Positions 1 to 6,900 of a stretch of 33,343 nt of DNA are shown here, in pieces; within the stretch, counting starts at the first letter, position 1, and each line of letters opens with the position of its first letter. Source of the DNA: Pantoea stewartii subsp. stewartii (GTDB taxonomy: Bacteria > Pseudomonadota > Gammaproteobacteria > Enterobacterales > Enterobacteriaceae); the NCBI RefSeq assembly GCF_008801695.1, contig NZ_VZPF01000059.1, forward strand, positions 1 through 33,343, read 5' to 3'. The position numbers and the translations under genes were made by a program. The notes below the pieces were generated by a model. That model was not told the DNA's origin. It did no database searches and worked only from the letters and a program-made list of their open reading frames with translations.

Positions 1-275
1 ATGTCGAACGGTTGTGGCAGGCGCTTCATGAGACAATAACCCGAAATCACCAGTGCAGTTCAATGTGGCAACTGTTGAAAAAGGTCCATCACTTTATGAA
101 TACCGTCAGCCCATTCCCCGGGGGAAAACATGGGCTGGCTAAAGTGTAGCGGTATTAGGATCAGTTATTTAGGCTAAATCCGGGGTGAATGAGGCCCGGC
201 CCAGAAAGGGGAAATTTCTTTTTCATGGCTATATCCTGCGTTTAATTTACTGAATGTGGATTCTGTTCCATACCA
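1..275. other. left-edge non-coding stretch of the integrative element
   Basis: I see no convincing gene in these bases. A plus-strand frame open from base 1 closes at 37-39 and could be the tail of a gene outside the window, but too little is visible to say. The clear structure is an inverted repeat at 107-137, listed separately. No copy of the tRNA-Pro 3' end is present here, so the far attachment site of the element must lie further left. Confidence 0.4.
107..137. repeat. G/C-rich inverted repeat (hairpin)
   Basis: Outer arms CAGCCCA (107-113) and TGGGCTG (131-137) pair perfectly. The inner arms TTCCCC (114-119) and GGGGAA (121-126) extend the stem, with AACA (127-130) as a bulge. No T-tract follows on either strand, so it is not a standard intrinsic terminator. 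It lies downstream of the alpA-like gene and may be a transcript 3' structure or a protein-binding site; the role is unknown. Confidence 0.45.
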
Positions 276-485
276 TCAGGCTGCGTTTCCCCGAGACTCA
301 ATAATACGTTCATTAAGCCAAGTGTTTACCTCATCTTCAAACCAGCCAACCCGACGCAGGCCAATTCGAAATCCACGCGGGAATTCTCCTGCGTTAATCA
401 TTTCTTGAAATGCGCTATCAGATTTTACGCGAATTATTTTCTTAACTTCTGTTTTTAGCAGGATCTTTCTTTCAGTGTGGTTCAT
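276..485 (-). CDS. AlpA-family helix-turn-helix regulator
   Basis: This 69-residue protein resembles the AlpA/Vis family of small phage and satellite regulators, which bind DNA, activate island genes and can act as excision factors. The recognisable part is the MerR-like helix-turn-helix: a helix around residues 20-30, the 'NAGEFPRGFRIGLRRVGW' segment at about 31-48 that is diagnostic for the family (GEFP, then R and W), and a closing helix with 'DEVNTWL'. The start ATG (483-485) has a good ribosome binding site, GGAG, seven bases upstream. It is transcribed in the same direction as the integrase, and the 194-bp gap before it holds a phased direct repeat array that could be its operator. Family assignment is confident; whether it controls excision or cargo genes is inference. 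Confidence 0.85.
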   Translation of the reverse strand: MNHTERKILLKTEVKKIIRVKSDSAFQEMINAGEFPRGFRIGLRRVGWFEDEVNTWLNERIIESRGNAA

Positions 486-551
486 TTTATCTCCATTGAT
501 AACTGGTTATTACCGAACTACACCGATATTTGAGCATGAGAAATTAATATA

Positions 552-650
552 TTGTTGAAGTGTGTAAAAATAGTTTGAAGTTAGCAATGTGAACTTTTTG
601 AAGGTGTGAAAACCATTTGTGAAGTTAAGCTACGCCCTTTTTGAAGTCCA
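552..650. repeat. five phased direct repeats (TTTGAAGT-like) before the alpA-like gene
   Basis: The motif TTGAAG occurs at 555-560, 575-580, 598-603 and 641-646, with a GTGAAG variant at 619-624, usually preceded by T-rich sequence. Start-to-start spacing is 20, 23, 21 and 22 bases, close to two helical turns. Two further GTGAA half-motifs sit at 589 and 606. The array fills the gap upstream of the alpA-like gene. It could be an operator for the AlpA-like protein or integrase, or iterons for a replication protein; no binder can be deduced. Confidence 0.5.
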
Positions 651-679
651 TATCTAAGGGCGAATAGATTTTTTAAGTG

Positions 680-1198
680 TCAGTCAGGTAACCTTGTCGC
701 GTATTGTTCAATTGCAGGGCGAATCCAGTCCCTGATTGCTCTGTCAGTTACCTCGACCCCATTCCCATATTCATTTATTGCAGATTCAGCAGCTCTGATT
801 ATCGCTGATTGATTTATTTTTCCGCCACGTTTGAAGTTGTCACTTGATTTTCCTAATGCGATAGAGAGTCCGGCAATAATCATCATGGCAGTGTCTTTTC
901 CATTAAAGATATCTGGATTTAATAATACTGGTTTGCTTTCTGGAATTAATAGTTCTTCCGAAAGTTCTTTCTCAGCCCACTCCCAGGCATCATTGGAAAG
1001 AAAGTCTGCACTGACTACATTTGAATTTATAGACAAATTTTCAATATCACCGAGCATACAATCATCAGGTGATGAACTATAACGATGGTCATATACGAAA
1101 ACTCGTAGCGGCTTTATTTCATTTAGCTTTATAGCGGCTTTGTTGAATAAATGGATTTTATGCTGTGGTACTATGAAAACGGTTGTTTCAGATAACAT
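680..1198 (-). pseudogene. C-terminal part of a MITE-split island gene (unknown function)
   Basis: This 172-codon frame is the larger piece of a gene cut by the MITE at 1136-1308. Its first 21 codons, from the ATG at 1198, lie inside the MITE and the next three are the target duplication, so only the 148 residues from 'LNEIKPLRVFVYD' are native. If the MITE and one 9-bp target copy are removed, this segment continues in frame from the 58 native residues encoded at 1309-1482, giving a 206-residue protein. The native part is mixed alpha/beta with no signal peptide or membrane segment; its C-terminus has helices and an 'AIRDWIRPAIEQY' segment. I do not recognise the family. Position directly after a C4-like RNA recalls orf199 of satellite phage P4. 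No Shine-Dalgarno precedes the MITE-derived ATG, so translation of the fragment is doubtful. Confidence 0.7.
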
Positions 1199-1317
1199 AA
1201 AATCAATGCATTACATGCTTGCGTATGACGGTGTTCTGTCTGGCATCAGCGTTTTCTACCAAAACAGTGCAGACAAAACAGAATGATTACCTATTATTCA
1301 ACAAAGCCCTTTATAGC
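1127..1317. repeat. 9-bp target site duplication flanking the MITE
   Basis: CTTTATAGC occurs at 1127-1135 immediately before the left inverted repeat, and again at 1309-1317 immediately after the right one. A perfect 9-bp duplication is the length made by IS903-type members of the IS5 family. It shows that the element arrived by transposition and has not been much rearranged since. Confidence 0.93.
1136..1308. mobile_element. 173-bp MITE with IS903-type ends
   Basis: Perfect 15-bp terminal inverted repeats, GGCTTTGTTGAATAA (1136-1150) and its complement (1294-1308), enclose 143 bp with no transposase frame. The end sequence is that of IS903-group elements (IS5 family), and the 9-bp duplication flanking it fits the same group. 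It is therefore a non-autonomous miniature element presumably mobilised in trans by an IS903-like transposase, none of which is encoded in this window. It sits inside an island gene on the minus strand; reading into the right-hand repeat in that frame gives G-F-V-E-stop, so the repeat itself truncates the host protein. Confidence 0.92.
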
Positions 1318-1482
1318 CTGAATAATAGTTTCTTTAAACGTTTCAGCTTCACGCCAGCCAATATGGTTACCGTTACGAGCCGTTTCTATGTCGTCGCAAT
1401 CGAATAATCCAGCCATGACTAAAGCTAGTTGTTCTACGCTTACGATTCGAAGCCTTCTGATATGCCGTGGTATATCAATCAT
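1294..1482 (-). pseudogene. N-terminal part of the MITE-split island gene
   Basis: This frame encodes 62 residues, of which the first 58 (ending 'TIIQAIK') are native and the last four plus the stop come from the MITE inverted repeat. The start ATG at 1480-1482 has a strong AGGTGA ribosome binding site. The motif 'RLRIVSVEQLALVMAGLFDCDD ' followed by 'WREAETFKETIIQAIK' recalls a short conserved N-terminal segment seen in hypothetical proteins of P4-like islands, where W-R-E-A-E precedes an 'IxxAI' helix. The gene begins 28 bases after the C4-like RNA segment. The truncated peptide is probably still translated; its function is unknown. Confidence 0.7.
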
Positions 1483-1510
1483 TACGTCACCTCACGCCCT
1501 CTGTAATGGA

Positions 1511-1566
1511 GGCCACGCCAGCCCGTAGAGGTGTACGAGGGTTCGGGAGCTACCCTAGACGTGGCC
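1511..1566 (-). ncRNA. C4/CI-like phage antisense RNA (candidate)
   Basis: On the minus strand the segment opens with GGCCACG (1566-1560) and closes with the complementary CGTGGCC (1517-1511), forming a 7-bp outer stem. Inside it AGGGT and ACCCT close a hairpin whose loop holds GCTCCCGA, followed by an unpaired stretch and CTCTACGGGCTGG. The composition and architecture resemble the C4 (P1/P7) and CI (P4) immunity RNAs, which are processed from the leader of an operon and cause premature termination by pairing with complementary leader segments. Position fits: between the integrase gene and the first gene of a minus-strand P4-like operon. I judge this from memory of the family, not a covariance search. 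Confidence 0.5.
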
Positions 1567-1661
1567 TGTTCTGCTATTGTCGGTTTGCTACTGTTTTATG
1601 CATGATAGAGTGTTTTCATTGTGAGTGCATCGGTGTACTGTATAAAATTACATGTTAACAG

Positions 1662-2903
1662 CTACACAACACAAATCCCGCGCTTTCCTGCTGCCAGAGT
1701 TATGCCCGTAGCCGCGCTCTCAACAAATTCTCCCCACCAGCGCATGAGTACGATACGCTTTTCAAGATAATTGCTGCGGTTGTACGCCCGGCGTACTTCG
1801 TTGGTGTCTACGTGGGCGAGGGCGGCTTCTATCACATCCGGCTCGAATCCTTCCTCATTGGCTGCGGTACTGAAAATGGCACGCAGACCATGAGACACCA
1901 GTACACCTTGATAACCCATGCGGCGAAGAGCCGCATTAGCGCTCTGGCTACTCATCGGTAGGGTTGGCTTCTTAAAGCTGGGGAATACATATTCGCGGTG
2001 GGCGCTGATAGGTTTCATTGCTTCCAGAACGGCCAACGCCTGCTCGCATAGCGGGATGATATGATCCCGGCGCATCTTCATGCGGCCCGCGGGAATCGTC
2101 CAGGTGTTATCCGCTAGGTTAATTTCTTCCCATCGGGCTTCGGCAGACTCAACCGGACGCGTTACGGTCAGTAGCTGCCATTCAATTAACAGGCGGGTGT
2201 GCCGTTCGATGCTGGCAATGGATAGAGTCTGCATGAGTTCGGGAAGCTGCTCTGGCCGGATAGTCGGCATATGCTTTTTGACCGGAGTAGGGAAGGCTTT
2301 ACGGACGTTCGCGGCGGTGTTGATTTCTATCAGGCCACTATTGGCCGCAAAATCCATAATCTCATTGATGCGCTGTAACACGCGTTTGAGCGTTTCCAGA
2401 TTGCCCCGCGCTTTGATGGGCTCCAGAATGGTGACGAATTTACGCGCCGTCAGCTCGTTGATAGGGGTGTTACCGATGTCCGGGAGCACATATTTTTCTA
2501 GCGATCGCCAGATGTCCTTGATGGTGTTGGCGGCAAGGTTCTGGCTCTTCTTCATCTCATACCAGTCAGCGGCTACCTTCTGGAAGGTATTCCCCCGGCG
2601 TAGCTCTTCGGCTTCGCGCTTTTGCTGCTGGTGGATTTGTGGGTCGATGCCTTGTGCGATTAATGCGCGGTACTCGTCTCGTCTTTTCTGGGCATCGGCA
2701 AGGGAAAGGGCATCCAGCGATCCGAAGCTCACCAGCGCACGCTTTTTATCGGTGGGGCGGTAGTAAGAGAATCGCCAGATTTTGGAGCCGCTGGGTTTGA
2801 TTAGCAGGTACAGGCCAGCGCCATCCTGTAGCGTGTACTCTTTGTCGGCAGGCTTCGCCGCCTTAATCTCGGTATTGGTTAGCGGGGTAGTTATACGCGC
2901 CAT
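1662..2903 (-). CDS. int: P4-type tyrosine recombinase (integrase)
   Basis: This 413-residue protein has the layout of P4-like integrases: an N-terminal DUF4102 arm-type DNA-binding domain (about 1-90), a SAM-like core-binding domain (about 105-195), and a C-terminal catalytic domain (about 210-390). Catalytic residues are visible: R249 in 'TVTRPVES', H338 and R341 in 'SHGLRAIF', H364 in 'LAHV', and the nucleophile Y374 in 'RRAYNRSNY'. Length is normal and no frame is broken, so it is probably active. It integrates and, with a directionality factor, excises the element at the 3' end of the adjacent tRNA-Pro gene. The start ATG at 2901-2903 lies inside a 15-bp tandem repeat array that may mediate autorepression. 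The three C-terminal island features share its strand. Confidence 0.95.
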   Translation of the reverse strand: MARITTPLTNTEIKAAKPADKEYTLQDGAGLYLLIKPSGSKIWRFSYYRPTDKKRALVSFGSLDALSLADAQKRRDEYRALIAQGIDPQIHQQQKREAEELRRGNTFQKVAADWYEMKKSQNLAANTIKDIWRSLEKYVLPDIGNTPINELTARKFVTILEPIKARGNLETLKRVLQRINEIMDFAANSGLIEINTAANVRKAFPTPVKKHMPTIRPEQLPELMQTLSIASIERHTRLLIEWQLLTVTRPVESAEARWEEINLADNTWTIPAGRMKMRRDHIIPLCEQALAVLEAMKPISAHREYVFPSFKKPTLPMSSQSANAALRRMGYQGVLVSHGLRAIFSTAANEEGFEPDVIEAALAHVDTNEVRRAYNRSNYLEKRIVLMRWWGEFVESAATGITLAAGKRGICVV

Positions 2904-2955
2904 AGTTATACGGCCTTTAGCTATACGGTAGTCATATAGCTAACGGTATAGCTAA
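2888..2955. repeat. 15-bp tandem repeats and inverted copies over the int start
   Basis: TAGTTATACG (2888-2897), TAGTTATACG (2903-2912) and TAGCTATACG (2918-2927) form an exact 15-bp period, and the first two straddle the int start codon. Two copies of TATAGCTAA in opposite orientation follow at 2935-2943 and 2947-2955, 12 bases apart. The arrangement suggests arm-type binding sites for the integrase or an excision factor, overlapping the int promoter and start. That would let Int repress itself, as known for P4 Int. Confidence 0.6.
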
Positions 2956-2997
2956 AAATTCCGGTTGTAAACGGTCAATACCGATACCTACAGACAA

Positions 2998-3032
2998 CAA
3001 AAAACCCGCAAACTCAGTGAGAATGCGGGTTT
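2998..3032 (-). terminator. intrinsic terminator downstream of tRNA-Pro
   Basis: AAACCCGCA (3002-3010) and TGCGGGTTT (3024-3032) form a 9-bp stem. Read on the minus strand, the stem is followed by a run of T residues (3001 and lower), the classical intrinsic terminator. It lies 45 bases past the tRNA 3' end and would stop tRNA-Pro transcription before it enters int. Confidence 0.8.
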
Positions 3033-3076
3033 CTGTGGGGTTTTCGTATGTATCCGATACATCCAAAATAATGATT

Positions 3077-3095
3077 TGGTCGGCACGAGAGGATT
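3077..3095 (-). other. probable attachment site (3' end of tRNA-Pro)
   Basis: P4-type integrases usually recombine in the 3' part of a tRNA gene, and int sits 173 bases from this end with its start facing it. The tRNA remains complete because the element would bring its own copy of the 3' segment. The exact core cannot be defined because the second copy is outside the window; the interval given is only the acceptor and T-arm end. Confidence 0.35.
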
Positions 3096-3153
3096 TGAAC
3101 CTCCGACCCCTGACACCCCATGACAGTGCGCTACCAGGCTGCGCTACGTGCCG
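3077..3153 (-). tRNA. proL: tRNA-Pro(GGG)
   Basis: The 77-nt gene starts CGGCACG (3153-3147), pairs with CGTGCCG before the discriminator A and an encoded CCA (3079-3077), and has the T-loop GGTTCAAATCC. The anticodon loop carries GGG, giving the proline isoacceptor that reads CCC/CCU. The sequence is nearly identical to E. coli proL, and its place next to yejM also matches. It is the integration site of the element to its left. Confidence 0.96.
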
Positions 3154-3226
3154 AACTTTAGAGGGCTAGTCTACTGATTATCAGCACGAATGCAAGCGTT
3201 CCAACGTCTAACTGCCTTATTATTAA

Positions 3227-4981
3227 TCAGTTAGCGATAAAACGCTTCTCTTCTGTGAGCACCTGCAACAACAGCGCCAGCTCGGGTTTATGATCCTTCA
3301 ACGTATTGCCGTCTGCGTCGTAGGCGCGATAGCTACCGTTATTGTTGAGCACCAGCGTGACTTTCGGCGTGGTGATGACCAGCTTATTGTCTTCGCTACT
3401 GGTCACCCAGTCATGACGGCGCTGTGCCGCAAACAGATCTTCACCCTGCGCATAATTCACCGGATTCGTTCGCACATGCAGCAAGCGCTGCATCAGCGTC
3501 ACCATCACGTCCTGATGATCGGAAAGGCGCGTCACCGTCTGTGCGGGCGTGTCCGGCCAGTGAATCACCAGCGGCACCTGCAGGTTTTGGCGATTTCCCT
3601 CGTTATCCGGATCGCCCTCCAGCGCGATACCGTGCTGTGCAGTAATCACGACCACGGTGTTTTTCAGCAAATCACGCTGCTGTAGCGTGGTGAGGATCGC
3701 CTGAATCTGTTCATTTAGTGCCGGTGCCTGGCGCAGATAGCTGCGCTGGCGGGTTTTGTCATTGTTGCCGCTGATATCCGGTCCGTTCAGGGCCAGCCAG
3801 GAGAACCATGGCGTGCCGTCAACTTTTTGCGTGCTCAGCCAGTTTTGCCATTGCGATACGGTGCTGGCATTGGGCTGATCGCCGCTGGCAGGCAGCGAGT
3901 AATCTGACAACAGCGCCTGACGGTACAACGGCTGGTTGAAGCCGTCAGAAGAGAACAAACCAAACTGATAGCCCTGCGTACTCAGCGCCGTCAGCAGGGC
4001 AGAAGGCGTACGTTGCGCCAGCACGCCGTTCATATAGCTGGGTGAAATACCGTAGAACAGGCCAAACAGCCCTCTTTCAGCGTTATCGCCTGCGCTGAAG
4101 TGCTGCGTGAAACGCACGTTCTGACGGGCAAACACGCCTAGCGCGGGCAGCGCCGTGTCGGTGTTGGCGCTGTTCAGGCCATCCACCGTGATCACTAACA
4201 GGTTATCGCGCGTACCTTTATCCGCAAAGGTGATATCGCTCAGCGGATACTGCACGGCCGCCGCTTCGGGATTGCCTTGCTGTACCAGGCGGCGTTGATA
4301 TTCCTGCGCATCCAGTAAGCCGTGGCGCTCCAGGAAACGTCGCGCGGTCATCGGGTAGGAGAGCGGCAGATTGGCGCGTTGCATAGTAATAGGGCGGTAG
4401 AAGTTGGCATCCGCCCAGATATACATCAGGTGGCTGGCAAAGAAGGCGCAGATAAACAGGGCCGCCAGCGGTTTACCAAAAGAGCGGCGGTTCAGGCTAC
4501 GTAGCTTCTTCCAGCTCCAGGTGGCAAACAAAATCTCCACCAGAAAAATCAGCGGCACGCCGATAAACATCAACTGCCAGTCGCGCGCCATCTCACTTTG
4601 ATCAGGATTGATCACCAGTTCCCATACCACCGGATTAAGGTGAAGATGGAAACGGTTAAATACCGCGCTGTCGACCATCAGCAGTGTCAGCCCTGCCGTG
4701 GCCACCACCGACGACAGGACCCGCATCAGACGTTGCGACATAACGACGAACGTCAGCGGAAAAATAATCAGTAAATAGGCGGCAAAGACAATAAAGCTGA
4801 AGTGGCCAATCCAACTGCTGTACGCATAGATACGTCCCGCCAGGGAGGCAGGCCAGTCGGCAACCAACAAATAGCGGCTACCCAAAATGAGCGCGAAAAA
4901 GATATTAAACAGAGCAAACCAGTGTCCCCAGCTAATCATCTGAGAAACTTTTTCGCGGTAGCGCTGTCGGTTGGTTACCAT
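3227..4981 (-). CDS. yejM: inner-membrane LPS regulator YejM/PbgA (LapC)
   Basis: The 584-residue protein matches the length and layout of E. coli YejM (586 aa; also PbgA or LapC). Five hydrophobic segments fill residues 20-190, followed by a linker and a periplasmic sulfatase/alkaline-phosphatase-like domain starting near 'NLLVITVDGLNS' and running to the C-terminus. In E. coli it senses periplasmic-side LPS and, through LapB, blocks FtsH degradation of LpxC, so it sets the rate of lipid A synthesis; it is essential through its membrane part. It forms an operon with yejL (22-base gap). A short inverted repeat (CTAACTG 3208-3214, CAGTTAG 3228-3234) overlaps the stop codon. Confidence 0.95.
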   Translation of the reverse strand: MVTNRQRYREKVSQMISWGHWFALFNIFFALILGSRYLLVADWPASLAGRIYAYSSWIGHFSFIVFAAYLLIIFPLTFVVMSQRLMRVLSSVVATAGLTLLMVDSAVFNRFHLHLNPVVWELVINPDQSEMARDWQLMFIGVPLIFLVEILFATWSWKKLRSLNRRSFGKPLAALFICAFFASHLMYIWADANFYRPITMQRANLPLSYPMTARRFLERHGLLDAQEYQRRLVQQGNPEAAAVQYPLSDITFADKGTRDNLLVITVDGLNSANTDTALPALGVFARQNVRFTQHFSAGDNAERGLFGLFYGISPSYMNGVLAQRTPSALLTALSTQGYQFGLFSSDGFNQPLYRQALLSDYSLPASGDQPNASTVSQWQNWLSTQKVDGTPWFSWLALNGPDISGNNDKTRQRSYLRQAPALNEQIQAILTTLQQRDLLKNTVVVITAQHGIALEGDPDNEGNRQNLQVPLVIHWPDTPAQTVTRLSDHQDVMVTLMQRLLHVRTNPVNYAQGEDLFAAQRRHDWVTSSEDNKLVITTPKVTLVLNNNGSYRAYDADGNTLKDHKPELALLLQVLTEEKRFIAN

Positions 4982-5003
4982 AGTTTTACGTCAGACCGGC
5001 AAA

Positions 5004-5228
5004 TTAATGAGTACTGTCGTCTACCGACGCCTGTAGCGCATCAGCAAAAGAACGAGCCAGAGCGCGGCGTTGCGCAGGCGCAACATCGCTGTTAATCAGG
5101 TTGGTTACCATGTTCCCCAGAACCATCAGGGAGAGATCGGTGGGAGCCTGGTCTTTTTGCAAAACCTGCGCCATTTCCGCGAGGAGTTGTTCAACGCGTT
5201 GGTCGCTGTAACGGGATGATTGTGGCAT
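5004..5228 (-). CDS. yejL: YejL family protein (DUF1414)
   Basis: A 74-residue, soluble, helical protein with the hallmark start '[16 protein letters not shown]' of the YejL family (75 aa in E. coli). The fold is known from structural genomics as a small helical dimer, but the cellular role is not established. It precedes yejM on the same strand and is probably co-transcribed with it, and it is divergent from ndpA (160 bases to the ndpA start). No unusual features. Confidence 0.93.
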   Translation of the reverse strand: MPQSSRYSDQRVEQLLAEMAQVLQKDQAPTDLSLMVLGNMVTNLINSDVAPAQRRALARSFADALQASVDDSTH

Positions 5229-5387
5229 AGCGAAAACTTATCTCGTCTCAAAAGGCGATATAGTACCGGAACAACGCACTTTTTTCCGCAAATTTATCGA
5301 AAGCATCCGGTCTGAATTATGCAGAGAGTTGAAAGCTGCTGCTGGCGGTGTTTGAATACGCGCCTGTGCTACCAGGAGGAGTTTACC

Positions 5388-6392
5388 ATGAGTCTGGATA
5401 TCGACCAGATTGCCTTGCATCAGTTAATTAAACGTGATGAAAATCAGCTAGAGCTGGTGTTGCGTGATTCGTTACTGCCGGCCACCAGCACGGTCGAAGC
5501 AATGGCGGAAGAGTTGCACCGTGTTTACAGTGCGAAGAGTAAAGCTTACGGGCTGTTTAATGCGGAAAGCGAACTGGCCGAGGCGCTGCGTAACTGCCGC
5601 AAAGGACATGATGATTTCCTCGCCTTTAGCCGGGCGGCGACCGGACGCCTGCGTGATGAACTGGCAAAGTATCCCTTTGCAGAAGGCGGCGTGGTGCTGT
5701 TTATTCAGTATCGTTACCTGGCGGTAGAGTATTTACTGGTGGCGATATTGAACAGCCAGTCCAGTATGCGCGTCAACGAACAAATGGATATCAGTAGCAC
5801 ACACTATCTGGATATCAATCATGCGGATATCGTGGCACGTATCGATCTCATCGAATGGGAAACCAATCCGGAATCCACCCGTTACCTGACTTTTTTGCGC
5901 GGCCGGGTCGGGCGCAAAGTGGCCGATTTCTTTATGGATTTCCTGGGCGCGGAAGTCGGCCTGGATACCAAAGCACAAAACCGTGGCCTGTTACAGGCGG
6001 TAGATGATTACTGTGACGAGTCGAATCTGGATAAAAATGAGCGGCAAAATTATCGCCAGCAGGTTTACAGCTACTGTAATGAGCAACTTCAGGCAGGCGA
6101 AGAGATTGCGCTGAAGGCGCTGTCTGGCGAACTGCCACCGCTGGGGGATAAAACGTTTGAAGCGTTTACCCAGGAGCAGGGCTATGAACTGGAAGAACAT
6201 TTCCCGGCCGACCGCAGCACCTTACGTCAGTTAACCAAATTTGCCGGGAGCGGCGGGGGGCTGACGCTAAATTTTGATGCCATGCTGCTTGGCGAGCGCA
6301 TTTTCTGGGACCCGGTGACGGATACCCTGACCATCAAGGGCACGCCGCCCAACCTGCGCGAACAGCTACAGCGTCGTACCAGCAGTAAATAA
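5388..6392 (+). CDS. ndpA: nucleoid-associated protein NdpA (YejK)
   Basis: I place the start at ATG 5388 ('[13 protein letters not shown]'), not at the earlier in-frame ATG 5319. It has a strong AGGAGGA ribosome binding site (5374-5380), and the resulting 334 residues equal the family length (335 in E. coli). The protein is the 37-kDa nucleoid-associated protein, which binds double- and single-stranded DNA and has been reported to interact with topoisomerase IV and gyrase. The sequence is one continuous NA37 domain with no membrane segment. It is transcribed away from yejLM and converges on rplY; a hairpin (arms AGCCGGA 6398-6404, TCCGGCT 6413-6419) directly follows its stop. Confidence 0.94.
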   Translation: MSLDIDQIALHQLIKRDENQLELVLRDSLLPATSTVEAMAEELHRVYSAKSKAYGLFNAESELAEALRNCRKGHDDFLAFSRAATGRLRDELAKYPFAEGGVVLFIQYRYLAVEYLLVAILNSQSSMRVNEQMDISSTHYLDINHADIVARIDLIEWETNPESTRYLTFLRGRVGRKVADFFMDFLGAEVGLDTKAQNRGLLQAVDDYCDESNLDKNERQNYRQQVYSYCNEQLQAGEEIALKALSGELPPLGDKTFEAFTQEQGYELEEHFPADRSTLRQLTKFAGSGGGLTLNFDAMLLGERIFWDPVTDTLTIKGTPPNLREQLQRRTSSK

Positions 6393-6436
6393 TGGCGAGC
6401 CGGACACGGCGTTCCGGCTGACCGCAGACAAAATAA

Positions 6437-6462
6437 AAGGGCCGGTTTCGCAACCGGCCCTT
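6437..6462 (-). terminator. bidirectional intrinsic terminator between ndpA and rplY
   Basis: AAGGGCCGGTT (6437-6447) and AACCGGCCCTT (6452-6462) form a perfect 11-bp stem with a TCGC tetraloop. On the minus strand it is followed by TTTTATTTTG, so it terminates rplY well. On the plus strand the downstream TTCTACTTTC is weaker but may also end ndpA transcripts. Confidence 0.88.
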
Positions 6463-6484
6463 CTACTTTCAACTCACCCGGCGA

Positions 6485-6769
6485 TTAAGCGCGAACGAAG
6501 TCGATGTGGTGCAGTTTTGGCTTGAACGGGTGACGCTGAACAGCCTGCACTTTAACTTTGGTTTCTTTACCATCAACAACCAGCGTCAGAACTTCTTCGT
6601 AGAAGCCTGGCTTCGCTTGCAGGTTCATTACCTGGTCGTGGTCAAGGTCGATAGAAACAGCCGCTTCTGAACCACCATAGATGATGGCCGGGAAACGGTT
6701 TGCTGCGCGCAGGCGGCGGCTCGCACCCTTACCCTGCTCTTTACGTTCTACTGCATTGATAGTGAACAT
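6485..6769 (-). CDS. rplY: 50S ribosomal protein L25
   Basis: This 94-residue protein is the short, single-domain form of bL25 found in Enterobacterales, beginning '[21 protein letters not shown]'. It binds 5S rRNA at the central protuberance of the large subunit. The RNA-binding basic loop ('[20 protein letters not shown]') is intact, and the length equals the E. coli protein. It is a single-gene unit: a strong terminator follows it, and 131 bases separate it from the upstream radD stop on the same strand. Confidence 0.98.
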   Translation of the reverse strand: MFTINAVERKEQGKGASRRLRAANRFPAIIYGGSEAAVSIDLDHDQVMNLQAKPGFYEEVLTLVVDGKETKVKVQAVQRHPFKPKLHHIDFVRA

Positions 6770-6900
6770 TAATACGTCTCTTTATAATTTCTGCTACAGG
6801 CGACCCAGTAACAGAAGGGTTATTCAACACCGCTGATGCACATGCAAAAGCGGGCGGCATTATAGCCGTAATCCCCCACCGGGGCAAACGCTAATACGAC

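Noticed and set aside
1467..1658. 63-codon plus-strand frame over the C4-like segment
   Set aside because: Runs through the structured RNA and has no ribosome binding site; island genes are on the other strand.
2080..2763. 227-codon plus-strand open frame inside int
   Set aside because: Antisense to the well-supported integrase; Arg/Ser-rich translation typical of a shadow frame.
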